NCBI GenBank assembly: GCA_030247555.1
Contig: JAOTSD010000034.1
Span: forward strand, 1 to 40,170
Length of the DNA stretch: 40,170 nt
Origin: Siculibacillus sp.
GTDB lineage: Bacteria > Pseudomonadota > Alphaproteobacteria > Rhizobiales > Ancalomicrobiaceae
Direction: 5' to 3'
Shown: positions 1 to 8,281 of the stretch, piece after piece
Layout: each line of letters begins with the position of its first letter
Numbering within the stretch: position 1 is the stretch's first letter
Notes under the pieces: model-generated
Database searches by the model: none
What the model was told of the DNA's origin: nothing
What the model saw: only the letters and a program-made list of their open reading frames with translations
Made by a program: the position numbers and the translations under genes

Positions 1-17
1 CTCCCGTGGGGGCAGGA

Positions 18-1148
18 TCAGGAATTCAGGGCCGGATGGACGATCGCGCCGTCCTTGGTGACGAGCGTCGCCGCGACGAGTTCATCGTCCCACTTCGGCG
101 CCAGGGTCTTCGACGCCTTGTCGACCATCGTCTCCAGGAAGGCGTAGAGGTTCTTGGCGTAGAGCGAGGAGGCCGAGGTGGCGATGCGGCCGGCGAGGTT
201 GGGTGTGCCGACGATCTTGACGCCGCCGATCTCGACGACCTCGTCCATCACCGCCCCCTCGACGTTGCCGCCGCGCTCGACCGCCAGATCGACCAGCACC
301 GAACCCGGCTTCATCGAGGCGACCATGGCGGCGGAGACGAGCTTCGGCGCCGGGCGGCCGGGGATGAGCGCGGTGGTGATGACCACGTCCTGCTTCTTGA
401 TGTGCTCGGCGACGAGAGCCGCCTGCTTGGCCTGATACTCGGCCGACATCGGCTTGGCGTAGCCGGCCGCGGTCTCGGCCTGCTTGAACTCGTCGTCCTC
501 GACGGCGACGAACTTGGCGCCGAGGGATTCGACCTGCTCCTTGGCCGCCGGCCGCACGTCGGTGGCGGTCACCACCGCGCCGAGGCGACGCGCCGTGGCG
601 ATCGCCTGCAGGCCGGCGACGCCGGCGCCCATGACGAAGACTCGCGCAGCCGGCACCGTGCCGGCCGCCGTCATCATCATCGGGAAGGCGCGGTCGAAGG
701 CGTTCGCCGCCTCGATCACCGCCTGATAGCCGGCGAGATTGGCCTGGGAGGAGAGCACGTCCATGACCTGGGCGCGGGTGATGCGCGGCATGAACTCCAT
801 CGAGAAGGCCGAGACGCCGGCATCGGCGATCGCTCGGATCTCGTCCATGTGGCCGTGCGGGTCGAGCATGGCGATGACCAGCGCACCCTTCTTCATCGTG
901 GCGCAATCCGCCGCGGTCGGACGGCGCACCATCAGCACCACGTCGGCATCGCCGAGGGCCTCGCCCTGGGTCGCCGCGAGTGTCGCGCCGGCGGCCTGGA
1001 AGTCGGCGTCGACGATGCGCGACTTCAGCCCCGCCCCGGTCTCCACCACCACTTCGAATCCGAGCGACTTGAATTTCTTGACCGTCTCCGGCGTTGCCGC
1101 GACGCGCCCCTCGCCGGGAAAGCGTTCGACGGGAACCGCGATCTTCAT
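18..1148 (-). CDS. pntAA: NAD(P) transhydrogenase subunit alpha part 1 (PntAA)
   Basis: This 376-residue protein is the NAD(H)-binding (domain I) subunit of the proton-translocating transhydrogenase, which uses the proton gradient to transfer hydride from NADH to NADP+ at the inner membrane. Visible family marks are the N-terminal VPVERFPGEGRVAATPETV, the RITRAQVMDVLSSQANLAGY stretch at residues 122-141, and the dinucleotide-binding GAGVAG at 174-179. The length fits the split (three-gene) form of the enzyme, in which the membrane helices are on separate PntAB and PntB; pntAB should lie just past the left edge. A GGGGGAGAG ribosome-binding site precedes the start, which supports it. The gene follows a small cytochrome oxidase subunit IV gene in the same direction. 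Confidence 0.95.
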   Translation of the reverse strand: MKIAVPVERFPGEGRVAATPETVKKFKSLGFEVVVETGAGLKSRIVDADFQAAGATLAATQGEALGDADVVLMVRRPTAADCATMKKGALVIAMLDPHGHMDEIRAIADAGVSAFSMEFMPRITRAQVMDVLSSQANLAGYQAVIEAANAFDRAFPMMMTAAGTVPAARVFVMGAGVAGLQAIATARRLGAVVTATDVRPAAKEQVESLGAKFVAVEDDEFKQAETAAGYAKPMSAEYQAKQAALVAEHIKKQDVVITTALIPGRPAPKLVSAAMVASMKPGSVLVDLAVERGGNVEGAVMDEVVEIGGVKIVGTPNLAGRIATSASSLYAKNLYAFLETMVDKASKTLAPKWDDELVAATLVTKDGAIVHPALNS

Positions 1149-1172
1149 GGATCTCTCCCCCGATACCTCTAC

Positions 1173-1191
1173 ACGCGCCCGTCGGGCGCGT
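1173..1191 (-). other. stem-loop in the pntAA leader
   Basis: ACGCGCCC-GTC-GGGCGCGT forms a perfect 8-bp stem with a 3-nt loop, ending about 25 nt before the pntAA start codon and just upstream of its ribosome-binding site. There is no U-run after it, so it looks more like an mRNA structure (processing or stability) than a terminator. Function is inferred only. Confidence 0.4.
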
Positions 1192-1257
1192 CGTTGACCG
1201 GCGGCGTTCGGGAGAGTCCCTCGCGCTCACCGGGGCTCGACGAACACGAGCACCGGT

Positions 1258-1277
1258 CCGCCACCCCTCGGTGGCGG
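1258..1277 (-). terminator. intergenic hairpin between coxIV-like gene and pntAA
   Basis: CCGCCACC-CCTC-GGTGGCGG is a perfect 8-bp stem with a 4-nt loop in the 270-nt space between the subunit IV gene and pntAA. No U-tract follows. It may attenuate read-through or separate the two messages; a plain terminator is not proven. Confidence 0.35.
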
Positions 1278-1419
1278 TCCGCTCACTCGGTTCGTGCCGG
1301 CGCCGGCCTCGGCCGAACACCGACGAGACCCCTCTCCCCGCCACTCGGTCGCGGCGGGTCGAGCGATCCCTTCGACGATGACCCCGACCGGTGCCGTCCG
1401 CACAGTGGGGTCGGTCGAC

Positions 1420-1551
1420 TCAATGAACCAGGAAGATCCGCATCAGGATCAGCAGCCCGACGATACCGATGCTGCCCCACTTCACCAGTCCGAGAAACAT
1501 CGCATAGGTCTTGCGGTGTTCCTCCATGTTCGCGTTCTCGACGGCGCCCAT
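1420..1551 (-). CDS. aa3-type cytochrome c oxidase subunit IV (small bacterial form)
   Basis: This 43-residue protein matches the short bacterial aa3-oxidase subunit IV family: a soluble N-terminus ending in EEHRKTYAMFLGLVKWG followed by one membrane helix (GSIGIVGLLILMRIFL). In alphaproteobacteria this tiny subunit sits on the periphery of cytochrome aa3. An open frame continues upstream to 1710, but the ATG at 1551 is preceded by a strong GGAGGGG ribosome-binding site, and the residues before it are low-complexity and unlike the family. The gene is commonly found directly upstream of pntAA in this bacterial group, as here. It is too short to be safe from annotation programs, so it could easily be missed. 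Confidence 0.85.
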   Translation of the reverse strand: MGAVENANMEEHRKTYAMFLGLVKWGSIGIVGLLILMRIFLVH

Positions 1552-1600
1552 ACACCCCTCCGATGGTCCGTTCCGGCCTCGGTCCGGCCGTACGAATCCA

Positions 1601-1628
1601 TTTAGACGCCAGTGCACCGCCGACGCAA
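1601..1628 (-). promoter_or_regulatory. candidate promoter for the subunit IV / pnt genes
   Basis: On the minus strand a TTGCGT -35-like box (1623-1628) and a TCTAAA -10-like box (1601-1606) are separated by 16 nt, about 50 nt before the small subunit IV start. Matches are moderate (three and four of six positions). Confidence 0.3.
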
Positions 1629-1716
1629 CGCCCAACTGCCACCCCCCGGCGAAAGCACGACGGAGGGCCGCGGGCGCTTCATGTTGCGGTGCATTCTCAC
1701 GGTCCGACACCGCTTG

Positions 1717-3081
1717 TCATTGATCAGATGGGTTTAGACCGGCCCTCGAGAGCGCGTCACTTTGCCGCTTCGCCATCGCCTCCCGCTCGAAACCGTCGAT
1801 CGCGGCCTCGAACAACCGGTGGAAGTTGAGCTCGGCGTCGAGATGCAGGAACACCCCGCCGAGCCCGAGCGCCGCCCGGTCCATGAACAGGAACTCGCGC
1901 GGCGGCGTCACGGGGCCGTGGGTGCGCAGGGCGTCCGCCACCCGCTGCGCTTCCTTGCGGCCGAACTCGATCGGCGAGACGCCCTCGGCGATGCGCCGCT
2001 TGCGGTCGGTCAGCAGCGGCCCGAAGACGAATCGCGCCCAGATGTCGAGCGTGTCGATCAGCTCCTCGCTCAGGTTCTTGAATCCCCAGGCCTCGTAGGC
2101 GGCGACCACGCGGTCGCGATCGTCGTGGAGGAGGCCGCGATAGTGCTCGATCACCCCTTCGACGAAGCGCGCCGGGAAGATGCGGATGCAGCCGAAGTCG
2201 AGGAGATTGATGCCCTGCGGCGCACCGTCCGCCTCGAAGGCGGCGTAGTTGCCGAGATGGGGGTCACCGTGGATGAGACCGAAGCGGCCGAAGGGATGCC
2301 ACCAGGCTCGGAACATCGCCTCGGAGATGCGGTTGCGCGTCTCCTGATCGTCGGCCTTGTGGGCGAGGAGCCCATTGCCGTCGAGCCAGGTCATGGTGAG
2401 GAGCCGCGACGTCGACAGCGCCTCGATGGGCTCGGGCACGCGTATCCCCTCGTCGTCGGCGAGGATCTCGCGGTAGACCCGCATGTGGCGACGCTCGCGC
2501 TCGTAGTCGAGTTCCTCGCGCAACCGCGCTCCCACCTCTTCGGCGATCTCCGATGTGTCGATCTGCGGCCTCAGCCGGCGCATCAGCGCGAAGAGCACCC
2601 CGAGTTGGTCGAGGTCCGCCTCGACCGCCGAGGCCATGTCCGGGTATTGCAGCTTGACCGCCAGCCGCCGCCCATCCTTGCCCGTCGCCCGGTGCACCTG
2701 GCCGAGGGATGCGGCGTGCGCCGGGGCGTGCTCGAAATCGGCGAAGCGCTTCGCCCAGTCCGCCCCGAGCTCGGCGTTCATGCGTCGGCGCACGAAGGCC
2801 CACCCCATGGCGGGCGCGTGCGCCTGCAGCCGTTGCAGCTCCGCCGCCCATTCGGCGGGGATGGCGTCCGGGATGGTGGCGAGCAATTGCGCCACCTTCA
2901 TCAGCGGTCCCTTGAGGCCGCCGAGCGCGTCGGCGATGAGCTTGCCCTCGCGGCCGAGGTCGCCGTCGCCGAACATCCGGCCGCCGGCGATCCGCATCGC
3001 CGCCGAGCCGACGTTGGCGCCGATCCGCGCATGGCGCACGAAGCGTCCGGTCAGGCTGTTCTTCTCGTCGTCTCGCGCCAT
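1717..3081 (-). CDS. ABC1/UbiB-family atypical protein kinase
   Basis: This 454-residue protein belongs to the ABC1/AarF/UbiB (ADCK) family of kinase-like ATPases that support ubiquinone biosynthesis or lipid handling. Visible elements in order: an N-terminal KxGQ-like segment that reads KVAQ (around residue 62), an Ala-rich loop followed by SLGQVHRA, the nucleotide lysine in AVKLQYP, the ExD-type REELDYERE, then catalytic HGDPHLGN and metal-binding DFG. The predicted C-terminal membrane helices of true UbiB are not obvious, and the length is shorter than UbiB (about 540), so this is probably the soluble paralogous subfamily rather than the core UbiB. It is transcribed leftward, alone, between the glucan protein and the oxidase subunit gene. 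Confidence 0.88.
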   Translation of the reverse strand: MARDDEKNSLTGRFVRHARIGANVGSAAMRIAGGRMFGDGDLGREGKLIADALGGLKGPLMKVAQLLATIPDAIPAEWAAELQRLQAHAPAMGWAFVRRRMNAELGADWAKRFADFEHAPAHAASLGQVHRATGKDGRRLAVKLQYPDMASAVEADLDQLGVLFALMRRLRPQIDTSEIAEEVGARLREELDYERERRHMRVYREILADDEGIRVPEPIEALSTSRLLTMTWLDGNGLLAHKADDQETRNRISEAMFRAWWHPFGRFGLIHGDPHLGNYAAFEADGAPQGINLLDFGCIRIFPARFVEGVIEHYRGLLHDDRDRVVAAYEAWGFKNLSEELIDTLDIWARFVFGPLLTDRKRRIAEGVSPIEFGRKEAQRVADALRTHGPVTPPREFLFMDRAALGLGGVFLHLDAELNFHRLFEAAIDGFEREAMAKRQSDALSRAGLNPSDQ

Positions 3082-3325
3082 CTGGTCCGATCCGTTCGCG
3101 CCCCGAAGACAGCATACGCGGTTTCGTGGCGAAAGGACGCCGGATCATTCCGGCCGACGATCGCGGATTCGGCGTGCGAGATTCGTTTCGACACCTCGCC
3201 GGCGGCGAGCCCGAGGATGATCGACGTCGCTTCCGGCTGCGGCGGAGCGAACCGCACACCGTTCCTGGGCAGGACCGGTATCACCGCGCCGAGATCGCGG
3301 ATGCCGGCCGCCCCCGAAACGCCGA

Positions 3326-3347
3326 CGGGGAGGCTCTCGCCTCCCCG
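3326..3347 (-). terminator. hairpin after the glucan biosynthesis gene
   Basis: CGGGGAGGC-TCTC-GCCTCCCCG is a perfect 9-bp stem with a 4-nt loop beginning 27 nt after the stop codon at 3374. On the minus strand it is followed by only a short T-run (GTTTC), so it is a plausible but not ideal intrinsic terminator. The rest of the 292-nt space up to the kinase start shows no gene I can support. Confidence 0.55.
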
Positions 3348-3373
3348 CCTCGAATTCCCGATCGCGCCCGACC

Positions 3374-4960
3374 TCACCAGGTCTTCTGCGGGTGCAGCTT
3401 GAACAGCCACGTCTCGGTCAGCGCCACGTCACCGTCGCGCAGGAAGACGCGCAGGTCGACCGGGTCGGCACCCTCCGCCTTGATGTCGAACTGCAGACGC
3501 CACGCATCGTTCCACGAGGTGGTCTCGAGGAAGATCGACGAGATCTCGCCGCGCGACGGGGTGATCATCGCCTGGGGCTTCTTGTCCTTGGCGAAGCCGG
3601 CCAGCGCCCCGCCGGCGAACTCGATGGCGAAGCGCTTGATCTCCGGCGGATTGGCCCGCGTGTAGGGGAAGCCGCCGCGCCCGATGCCGGTGCGGATCGG
3701 CCGGGCCAGATTCTGCGGCGGGCTCGGCTCGTCGGCGTTCCAGTGCATGCGGTAGCGGTACTCAAGCGCCTGACCGGCCTTGACCGGATCGCGCGGCACC
3801 CAGAAGCAACCGATGTTGTCGAAGTCCTCGTGGTCGGTCGGGAACTCGACCAGATGCAACGCGCCCGGCCCCCAGCCGCCGATCGGCTCGATCCACAGGC
3901 TCGGCCGCCGCTCGTAGTTGAGGTAGCGGTCCATGTATTCCTTGGGATCGCGGTTGCGCTGCATCAGGCCGAAGCCGCGCGGATTGTCGTCGAGGAAGGC
4001 CGAGGTCGACGGGCCCGGCGGGTTGACCAGCGGCCGCCAGATGCGCTCGCCCGTGCCGGTCCAGATCGCCAGCCCGTCGGAGTCGTGCGCGCCCGGCCGC
4101 CACTCGAGCTGGTAGCTCTTGTCGTAGTTGGAGAACCAGTACATCGACGTCATCGGCGAAATGCCGAGCTTGGCGATGTCCTTGCGGGTGAAGAGGTTGC
4201 ACTCGACGTCGATGACGACGCCCTCGGTGCGACGGATGGTGAACTTGTAGGCGCCGGTGATCGACGGCCCATCGAGCAGCGCGTAGACGACGACCGGGTG
4301 CTTCTCGTCGCTCGCCGGCTGCAGGTAGAACTCGGTGAAGTCCGGGAACTCCTCGGCGGTCGGGCTCGCCGTGTCGATGGCGATGCCGCGGGCGGAGAGG
4401 CCGTATTCGTTGAGCGAACCGATGGCGCGGAAATAGGAGGCGCCGAGGAAGGCGACCCAATCCTGCTTGGTCCAGTCCGGACGGCTTTTGGCCTCGCGGA
4501 TCTGGAAGCCGGCGAAACCCGTGTCCTCCGGCAATTTCGCCGCCGGGCTGTCGTCCGGCATGTCGAAGTATTCCGGCTCGTAGAGCACCTCCGCCGCCTT
4601 GTCGCCGTCGACGGCATGCATCTTGATGGTCTTGGGGAAGTACTTGCCGACCGGGAAGAAGGTGACCGGGTAGACCCCCTTCTCGTCACCGAACATGGCG
4701 TGATCGGGCCGAAACTTGATCTTGCCGTGCTGCTCGTAGCCGATCTCCCCGACGATCTCCGGAGCCGGACGCTTCGGCGCCAGATACGCGGCGCCGGCCA
4801 TCTGCCGCGCCCGCTGCACCAGTGCGGCGAAGGTGAAGGGCTTCGACGGTCCGAACTTGAGGTTGGCCGCCGCCGCCGGGCCGCTCGACCCGAGGAGATT
4901 GGCGACACCGAGGGCGACGGAAGCGGAGATGAGATCGCGGCGGGAGAGTTTCGCGGGCAT
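3374..4960 (-). CDS. opgG: periplasmic glucan biosynthesis protein, OpgG/OpgD (MdoG) family
   Basis: This 528-residue protein is a member of the MdoG/OpgG family, periplasmic proteins needed to build osmoregulated periplasmic glucans. The N-terminus (residues 1-33) carries a twin-arginine signal, SRRDLI, followed by a hydrophobic stretch and AAA-type cleavage site, so it should be exported folded via Tat, as in E. coli OpgD. Conserved family stretches include KFRPDHAMFGDEKGVYPVTF, SYFRAIGSLNEYGLSARGIA, SMYWFSN and the WIEPIGGWGPGALHLVE block. The glucosyltransferase OpgH is not in the window. It could be an OpgD-type rather than OpgG-type enzyme; the Tat signal favours the former, but sequence alone does not settle it. 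Confidence 0.92.
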   Translation of the reverse strand: MPAKLSRRDLISASVALGVANLLGSSGPAAAANLKFGPSKPFTFAALVQRARQMAGAAYLAPKRPAPEIVGEIGYEQHGKIKFRPDHAMFGDEKGVYPVTFFPVGKYFPKTIKMHAVDGDKAAEVLYEPEYFDMPDDSPAAKLPEDTGFAGFQIREAKSRPDWTKQDWVAFLGASYFRAIGSLNEYGLSARGIAIDTASPTAEEFPDFTEFYLQPASDEKHPVVVYALLDGPSITGAYKFTIRRTEGVVIDVECNLFTRKDIAKLGISPMTSMYWFSNYDKSYQLEWRPGAHDSDGLAIWTGTGERIWRPLVNPPGPSTSAFLDDNPRGFGLMQRNRDPKEYMDRYLNYERRPSLWIEPIGGWGPGALHLVEFPTDHEDFDNIGCFWVPRDPVKAGQALEYRYRMHWNADEPSPPQNLARPIRTGIGRGGFPYTRANPPEIKRFAIEFAGGALAGFAKDKKPQAMITPSRGEISSIFLETTSWNDAWRLQFDIKAEGADPVDLRVFLRDGDVALTETWLFKLHPQKTW

Positions 4961-5103
4961 GGAGGGTCCTGCGGGAGGTCCTGAAGGGGCGAAGGGCCCC
5001 GCGCCGACGGCGCGACAACCCTTCTAGGCCAGCGCACGAACCATCGCAATCGGGCGGAATCACGGCATGCCGCCGGTCCACCGCTGCCGCCTCGCCGCCC
5101 GTC

Positions 5104-7359
5104 TCACGACGACCCTTCGCCGCGCGGCTTCCATCGCGTCAACGTCAGCGCGTTGGTGACCACCGACACCGAGCTCATCGCCATCGCCGCCCCGGCGAGC
5201 GCCGGGGTGAGGTGGCCCGCCGCGGCCAGCGGCACGCCGACGACGTTGTAGAAGAAGGCCCAGAACAGGTTCTGTCGGATCTTGCGCCAGGTCGCCCGGG
5301 AGATCTCCAGCGCCGCCGGCACCAGTCGCGGGTCGGAGCGCATCAGCGTCACACCGGCCGTCTCCAACGCCACGTCGGCCCCCGACCCCATGGCGATGCC
5401 GACGTCGGCCGCCGCCAGCGCCGGGGCGTCGTTGACCCCGTCGCCGACCATGGCGACCACTCGCCCGGCCGATCGCAACCGCCCGACCAGCGCCGTCTTG
5501 CCCTCGGGCCGTACCTCCGCCTCGACAGCGTCGAGACCGAGCCGCGCCCCGACCGCCCGCGCCACGGCGCGCGCATCGCCGGTGGCCAGTTGCACGCCGA
5601 TGCGCGCCACCTTCAGCGCCGCGATCGCTTGCGCGCTCTCCGGGCGGATCGGGTCGGCGAGCGCGACGAGACCGAGCGCCTCCCGGTCGCGCGCCACCGC
5701 CACCACCGTCCTGACCTCGCGTGTCAGCCGCTCGATCTCGCGTTCGAAGAGCCGCAGGTCGACGCCGATCTCCGCCATCAGCGCGGCGTTGCCGACCGCG
5801 ACCGCGCGCCCCTCCACCGTGGCGGTGATTCCACGCCCGACGTGGCTGCGCACCCCCGTCGCCGGCGAGAGCGACAAACCGCGCGCCTTCGCCGCCGCGA
5901 CGAAGGCTCTGGCCAGCGGATGCTCGCTCGCCGTCTGCGCCGAAGCGGAGAGGCGAAGCATCTCCTCGGCCGAGGCGCCGAGAACGAAGACGTCGGTGAC
6001 CGACGGGCGGCCTTCGGTGAGCGTCCCCGTCTTGTCGAACACGACGCAGTCGACGGCGTGCGCCCGCTCGAGCGCCTCGATGTCGCGGATCAGGATGCCG
6101 GCTCGGGCCGCCGCGCCCGTCCCGGCGACCAGCGCCGCCGGCGTCGCCAGCCCGAGAGCGCAGGGACAGGCGATGACCAGCACCGCCACCGCCGGGATCA
6201 GCGCCTTCTCGAAGTCGTGGCCGACGAGCCACCAGCCGGCGAAAGTGAGAATGGCGATGACCACGATCACCGGGACGAAGACACTCGCCACCTTGTCGAC
6301 CAGCCGTTGCACCGGCGCCTTGGCGATCTGAGCCTGCTCGACCAGATGGCCGATGCGGGCGATGGTGGTGTCCTCGCCGACCGCGGTGACGCGGAAGGTG
6401 ATGGCGCCGGCGCCGTTGATGGTGCCGGCGGTCACCTTGTCGTCGGCACGTTTCTCCACCGGAAGGCTCTCGCCGGTGACGAGGCTCTCGTCGAGCTCGC
6501 TCGCCCCCTCGACGACGACGCCGTCGGCCGCGACCCGCTCCCCGGGCTTCACCAGCACGAGATCGCCGCGCCGCAGGAGATCGGCCGCGACCACTTCGCC
6601 GACGCCGCCGCGCAACCGCGTCGCCGTGTCCGGCCTGAGCGCCATCAACCCGGCGACCGCGGCGGTCGCCGAGCGCTTGGCCCGCGCCTCCATCAGCTTG
6701 CCGAGCAGGATCAGGGTCAGCACCGTCGCCGACCCCTCGAAATAGAGATGACCGTGGGCGTGATCGCCGTGGATCACCACCATCGCCATCGAGAAGGCCC
6801 AAGCCACCGTGGTGCCGAGCGCCACCAGCACGTCCATGTTGGCCGAACGCCCGCGCAGCGCCCTGAAGGCGCCGACGTAGAAGCGCGTGCCGGCGATCAT
6901 CTGGACCGGCGTCGCCAGCGCCACTTGGAGCCAGGGCGTCAGCCAGGTCGCATGTGCCCCCCAGGCCATCGGCACCATGGCGACCAGGAACGGCGCCGTC
7001 AGCACCGCCGAGACGAGGAAGACGATCAGCGTCCGCCTCTCGTCCGCCGCCCGCTCCGCCGCCGCCCGCGCCAGGGCCTCCCGCCGCGCCGCCACCGCGG
7101 TATCGCGCGGATGGGCGCCGAACCCCGCCCGCTCGATCGCCGCGACCAGCACACCGGCGTCGACGCCCGGCGCCGCGATCTCGGCGGTCTCGAGCGCCAG
7201 ATTGACCGACGCCTTCTTCACCCCCGGCACCCGGCCGAGCACCTTCTCGATGCGAGCGGCGCAGGCGGCGCAGGTCATGCCGGTGACGTCGATCAGGACC
7301 GGGTCGACCGGACCGGTGTCGACGGAGGCGAGGGAGGCGGACACGGGCGATGGGGTCAT
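5104..7359 (-). CDS. copA: Cu(I)-translocating P1B-type ATPase (CopA)
   Basis: This 751-residue enzyme exports Cu(I) from the cytoplasm using ATP. One N-terminal heavy-metal-associated domain has GMTCAAC (C30, C33). Then come eight membrane helices, the actuator TGES, the metal-site CPC in the IACPCALGL helix (around residue 398), the phosphorylated Asp in DKTGTLTEG (around 442), the SEHPLA loop, and GDGVNDAPAL. Helices 7 and 8 carry the Cu(I)-specific YN and MSSVSVV signatures, which mark the P1B-1 class rather than a Zn or Cd pump. No clear ribosome-binding site precedes the ATG. It is alone in its unit; no copper regulator or chaperone is adjacent. A divergent GNAT gene starts 173 nt away. 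Confidence 0.96.
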   Translation of the reverse strand: MTPSPVSASLASVDTGPVDPVLIDVTGMTCAACAARIEKVLGRVPGVKKASVNLALETAEIAAPGVDAGVLVAAIERAGFGAHPRDTAVAARREALARAAAERAADERRTLIVFLVSAVLTAPFLVAMVPMAWGAHATWLTPWLQVALATPVQMIAGTRFYVGAFRALRGRSANMDVLVALGTTVAWAFSMAMVVIHGDHAHGHLYFEGSATVLTLILLGKLMEARAKRSATAAVAGLMALRPDTATRLRGGVGEVVAADLLRRGDLVLVKPGERVAADGVVVEGASELDESLVTGESLPVEKRADDKVTAGTINGAGAITFRVTAVGEDTTIARIGHLVEQAQIAKAPVQRLVDKVASVFVPVIVVIAILTFAGWWLVGHDFEKALIPAVAVLVIACPCALGLATPAALVAGTGAAARAGILIRDIEALERAHAVDCVVFDKTGTLTEGRPSVTDVFVLGASAEEMLRLSASAQTASEHPLARAFVAAAKARGLSLSPATGVRSHVGRGITATVEGRAVAVGNAALMAEIGVDLRLFEREIERLTREVRTVVAVARDREALGLVALADPIRPESAQAIAALKVARIGVQLATGDARAVARAVGARLGLDAVEAEVRPEGKTALVGRLRSAGRVVAMVGDGVNDAPALAAADVGIAMGSGADVALETAGVTLMRSDPRLVPAALEISRATWRKIRQNLFWAFFYNVVGVPLAAAGHLTPALAGAAMAMSSVSVVTNALTLTRWKPRGEGSS

Positions 7360-7444
7360 GGGGGATATTTGCGCCCTCGCGCCCGCCGGGTCGAGGGGGC
7401 GCGGTTCTCAACTGCGTGATTTTCCTTGGCGGCGAGGCTCGCGT

Positions 7445-7464
7445 CGGTATCAGCCCGGATACCG
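7445..7464. promoter_or_regulatory. 20-bp dyad between copA and the GNAT gene
   Basis: CGGTATC-AGCCCG-GATACCG is a perfect inverted repeat (7-bp arms, 6-nt spacer) in the 173-nt divergent intergenic region. Its symmetry and location suggest a transcription factor site. It does not match the CueR (CCTTCC-GGAAGG) or CsoR patterns I know, so the regulator is unknown. Confidence 0.4.
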
Positions 7465-7532
7465 GTTGATCCGGCGGGCGCGCCGGGCCAAGGTCGCGGA
7501 GACGACGAAACACCGACGAGGAGACCCCCGAC

Positions 7533-8249
7533 ATGGCGGGCAGACAAGAGGAACGGCCGGTCGGCCCCTTGATTCAGGGCTGGAGCGAACGGGCGCGGCC
7601 GGCGCGGGCGAGCATCGCCGGCACCTGGGGGCGGCTGGAGCCGCTCGATACGGCCAAGCACGGCCACGACCTGTGGACGGCGATCGAGGGCCACGATTCG
7701 GTGTGGACCTACCTGAGCTACGGGCCTTTCGCCGACGAGGCGTCCTTCCTCGCCTGGCTCAAGGGCCGCGAGGAATTGACCGATCCGCTCTCCTACGCGG
7801 TGATCGACTCGGCCTCGGACAAGGCGGTGGGCGTGCTGACGCTGATGGAGATCCGTCCGGCCAACGGCGTGATCGAGACCGGCCACATCTTCTTCGCGCC
7901 GGTGCTGCAGAAGACGCGCGCCGCCACGGAAGCGATCTTCCTGGCGATGAAGCACGCCTTCGACGATCTCGGCTACCGGCGCTTCGAGTGGAAGTGCGAC
8001 AGCCTCAACGCCCCCTCCCGCGCCGCCGCGATCCGCTTCGGCTTCACCTACGAGGGCATCTTCCGCCAGCACATGGTGATCAAGGGCCGCAATCGCGACA
8101 CCGCCTGGTACTCGATCGTCGACAAGGAGTGGCCGACGGTGAAGGCCGCCTTCGCCGCTTGGCTGAAGCCCGAGAACTTCGACGCGACCGGGCACCAGAA
8201 GGCGGCGTTGGCCGCCCTGCGCCCCAAGACCAGGCCCGCGGCCCACTGA
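7533..8249 (+). CDS. GNAT-family N-acetyltransferase (RimJ/RimL type)
   Basis: This 238-residue protein has the layout of the RimJ/RimL branch of GNAT enzymes, which transfer acetyl from acetyl-CoA to amino groups of proteins or small molecules. Visible features are the N-terminal RLEPLD strand, the central substrate region (WTYLSYGPF...), a beta-bulge strand GHIFFAP followed by the helix with TRAATEAIFLAMKHAF, and the NAPSRAAAIRFGFTYEGIFRQH motif typical of the family's C-terminal half. The substrate cannot be read from the sequence. An AGGAG ribosome-binding site precedes the ATG. It is convergent with the PaaK-like gene, and the two share a hairpin terminator. Confidence 0.88.
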   Translation: MAGRQEERPVGPLIQGWSERARPARASIAGTWGRLEPLDTAKHGHDLWTAIEGHDSVWTYLSYGPFADEASFLAWLKGREELTDPLSYAVIDSASDKAVGVLTLMEIRPANGVIETGHIFFAPVLQKTRAATEAIFLAMKHAFDDLGYRRFEWKCDSLNAPSRAAAIRFGFTYEGIFRQHMVIKGRNRDTAWYSIVDKEWPTVKAAFAAWLKPENFDATGHQKAALAALRPKTRPAAH

Positions 8250-8254
8250 AGGGA

Positions 8255-8278
8255 GCGCCCGGCGGCGACGCCGGGCGC
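8255..8278. terminator. bidirectional terminator between convergent genes
   Basis: GCGCCCGGCG-GCGA-CGCCGGGCGC forms a perfect 10-bp stem with a tetraloop in the 32-nt gap between two convergent genes. Its symmetry lets it serve both strands. U-tracts are lacking on both sides, as is common in GC-rich genomes. Confidence 0.6.
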
Positions 8279-8281
8279 GCC

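Noticed and set aside
3051-3410. A 119-codon frame between the kinase and the glucan gene
   Set aside because: It has no family resemblance, overlaps both neighbours and contains a terminator hairpin.
5060-7534. An 824-codon open frame in another frame of the copA strand
   Set aside because: Its translation is low-complexity Gly/Arg/Ala, while the copA frame carries every P1B ATPase motif.
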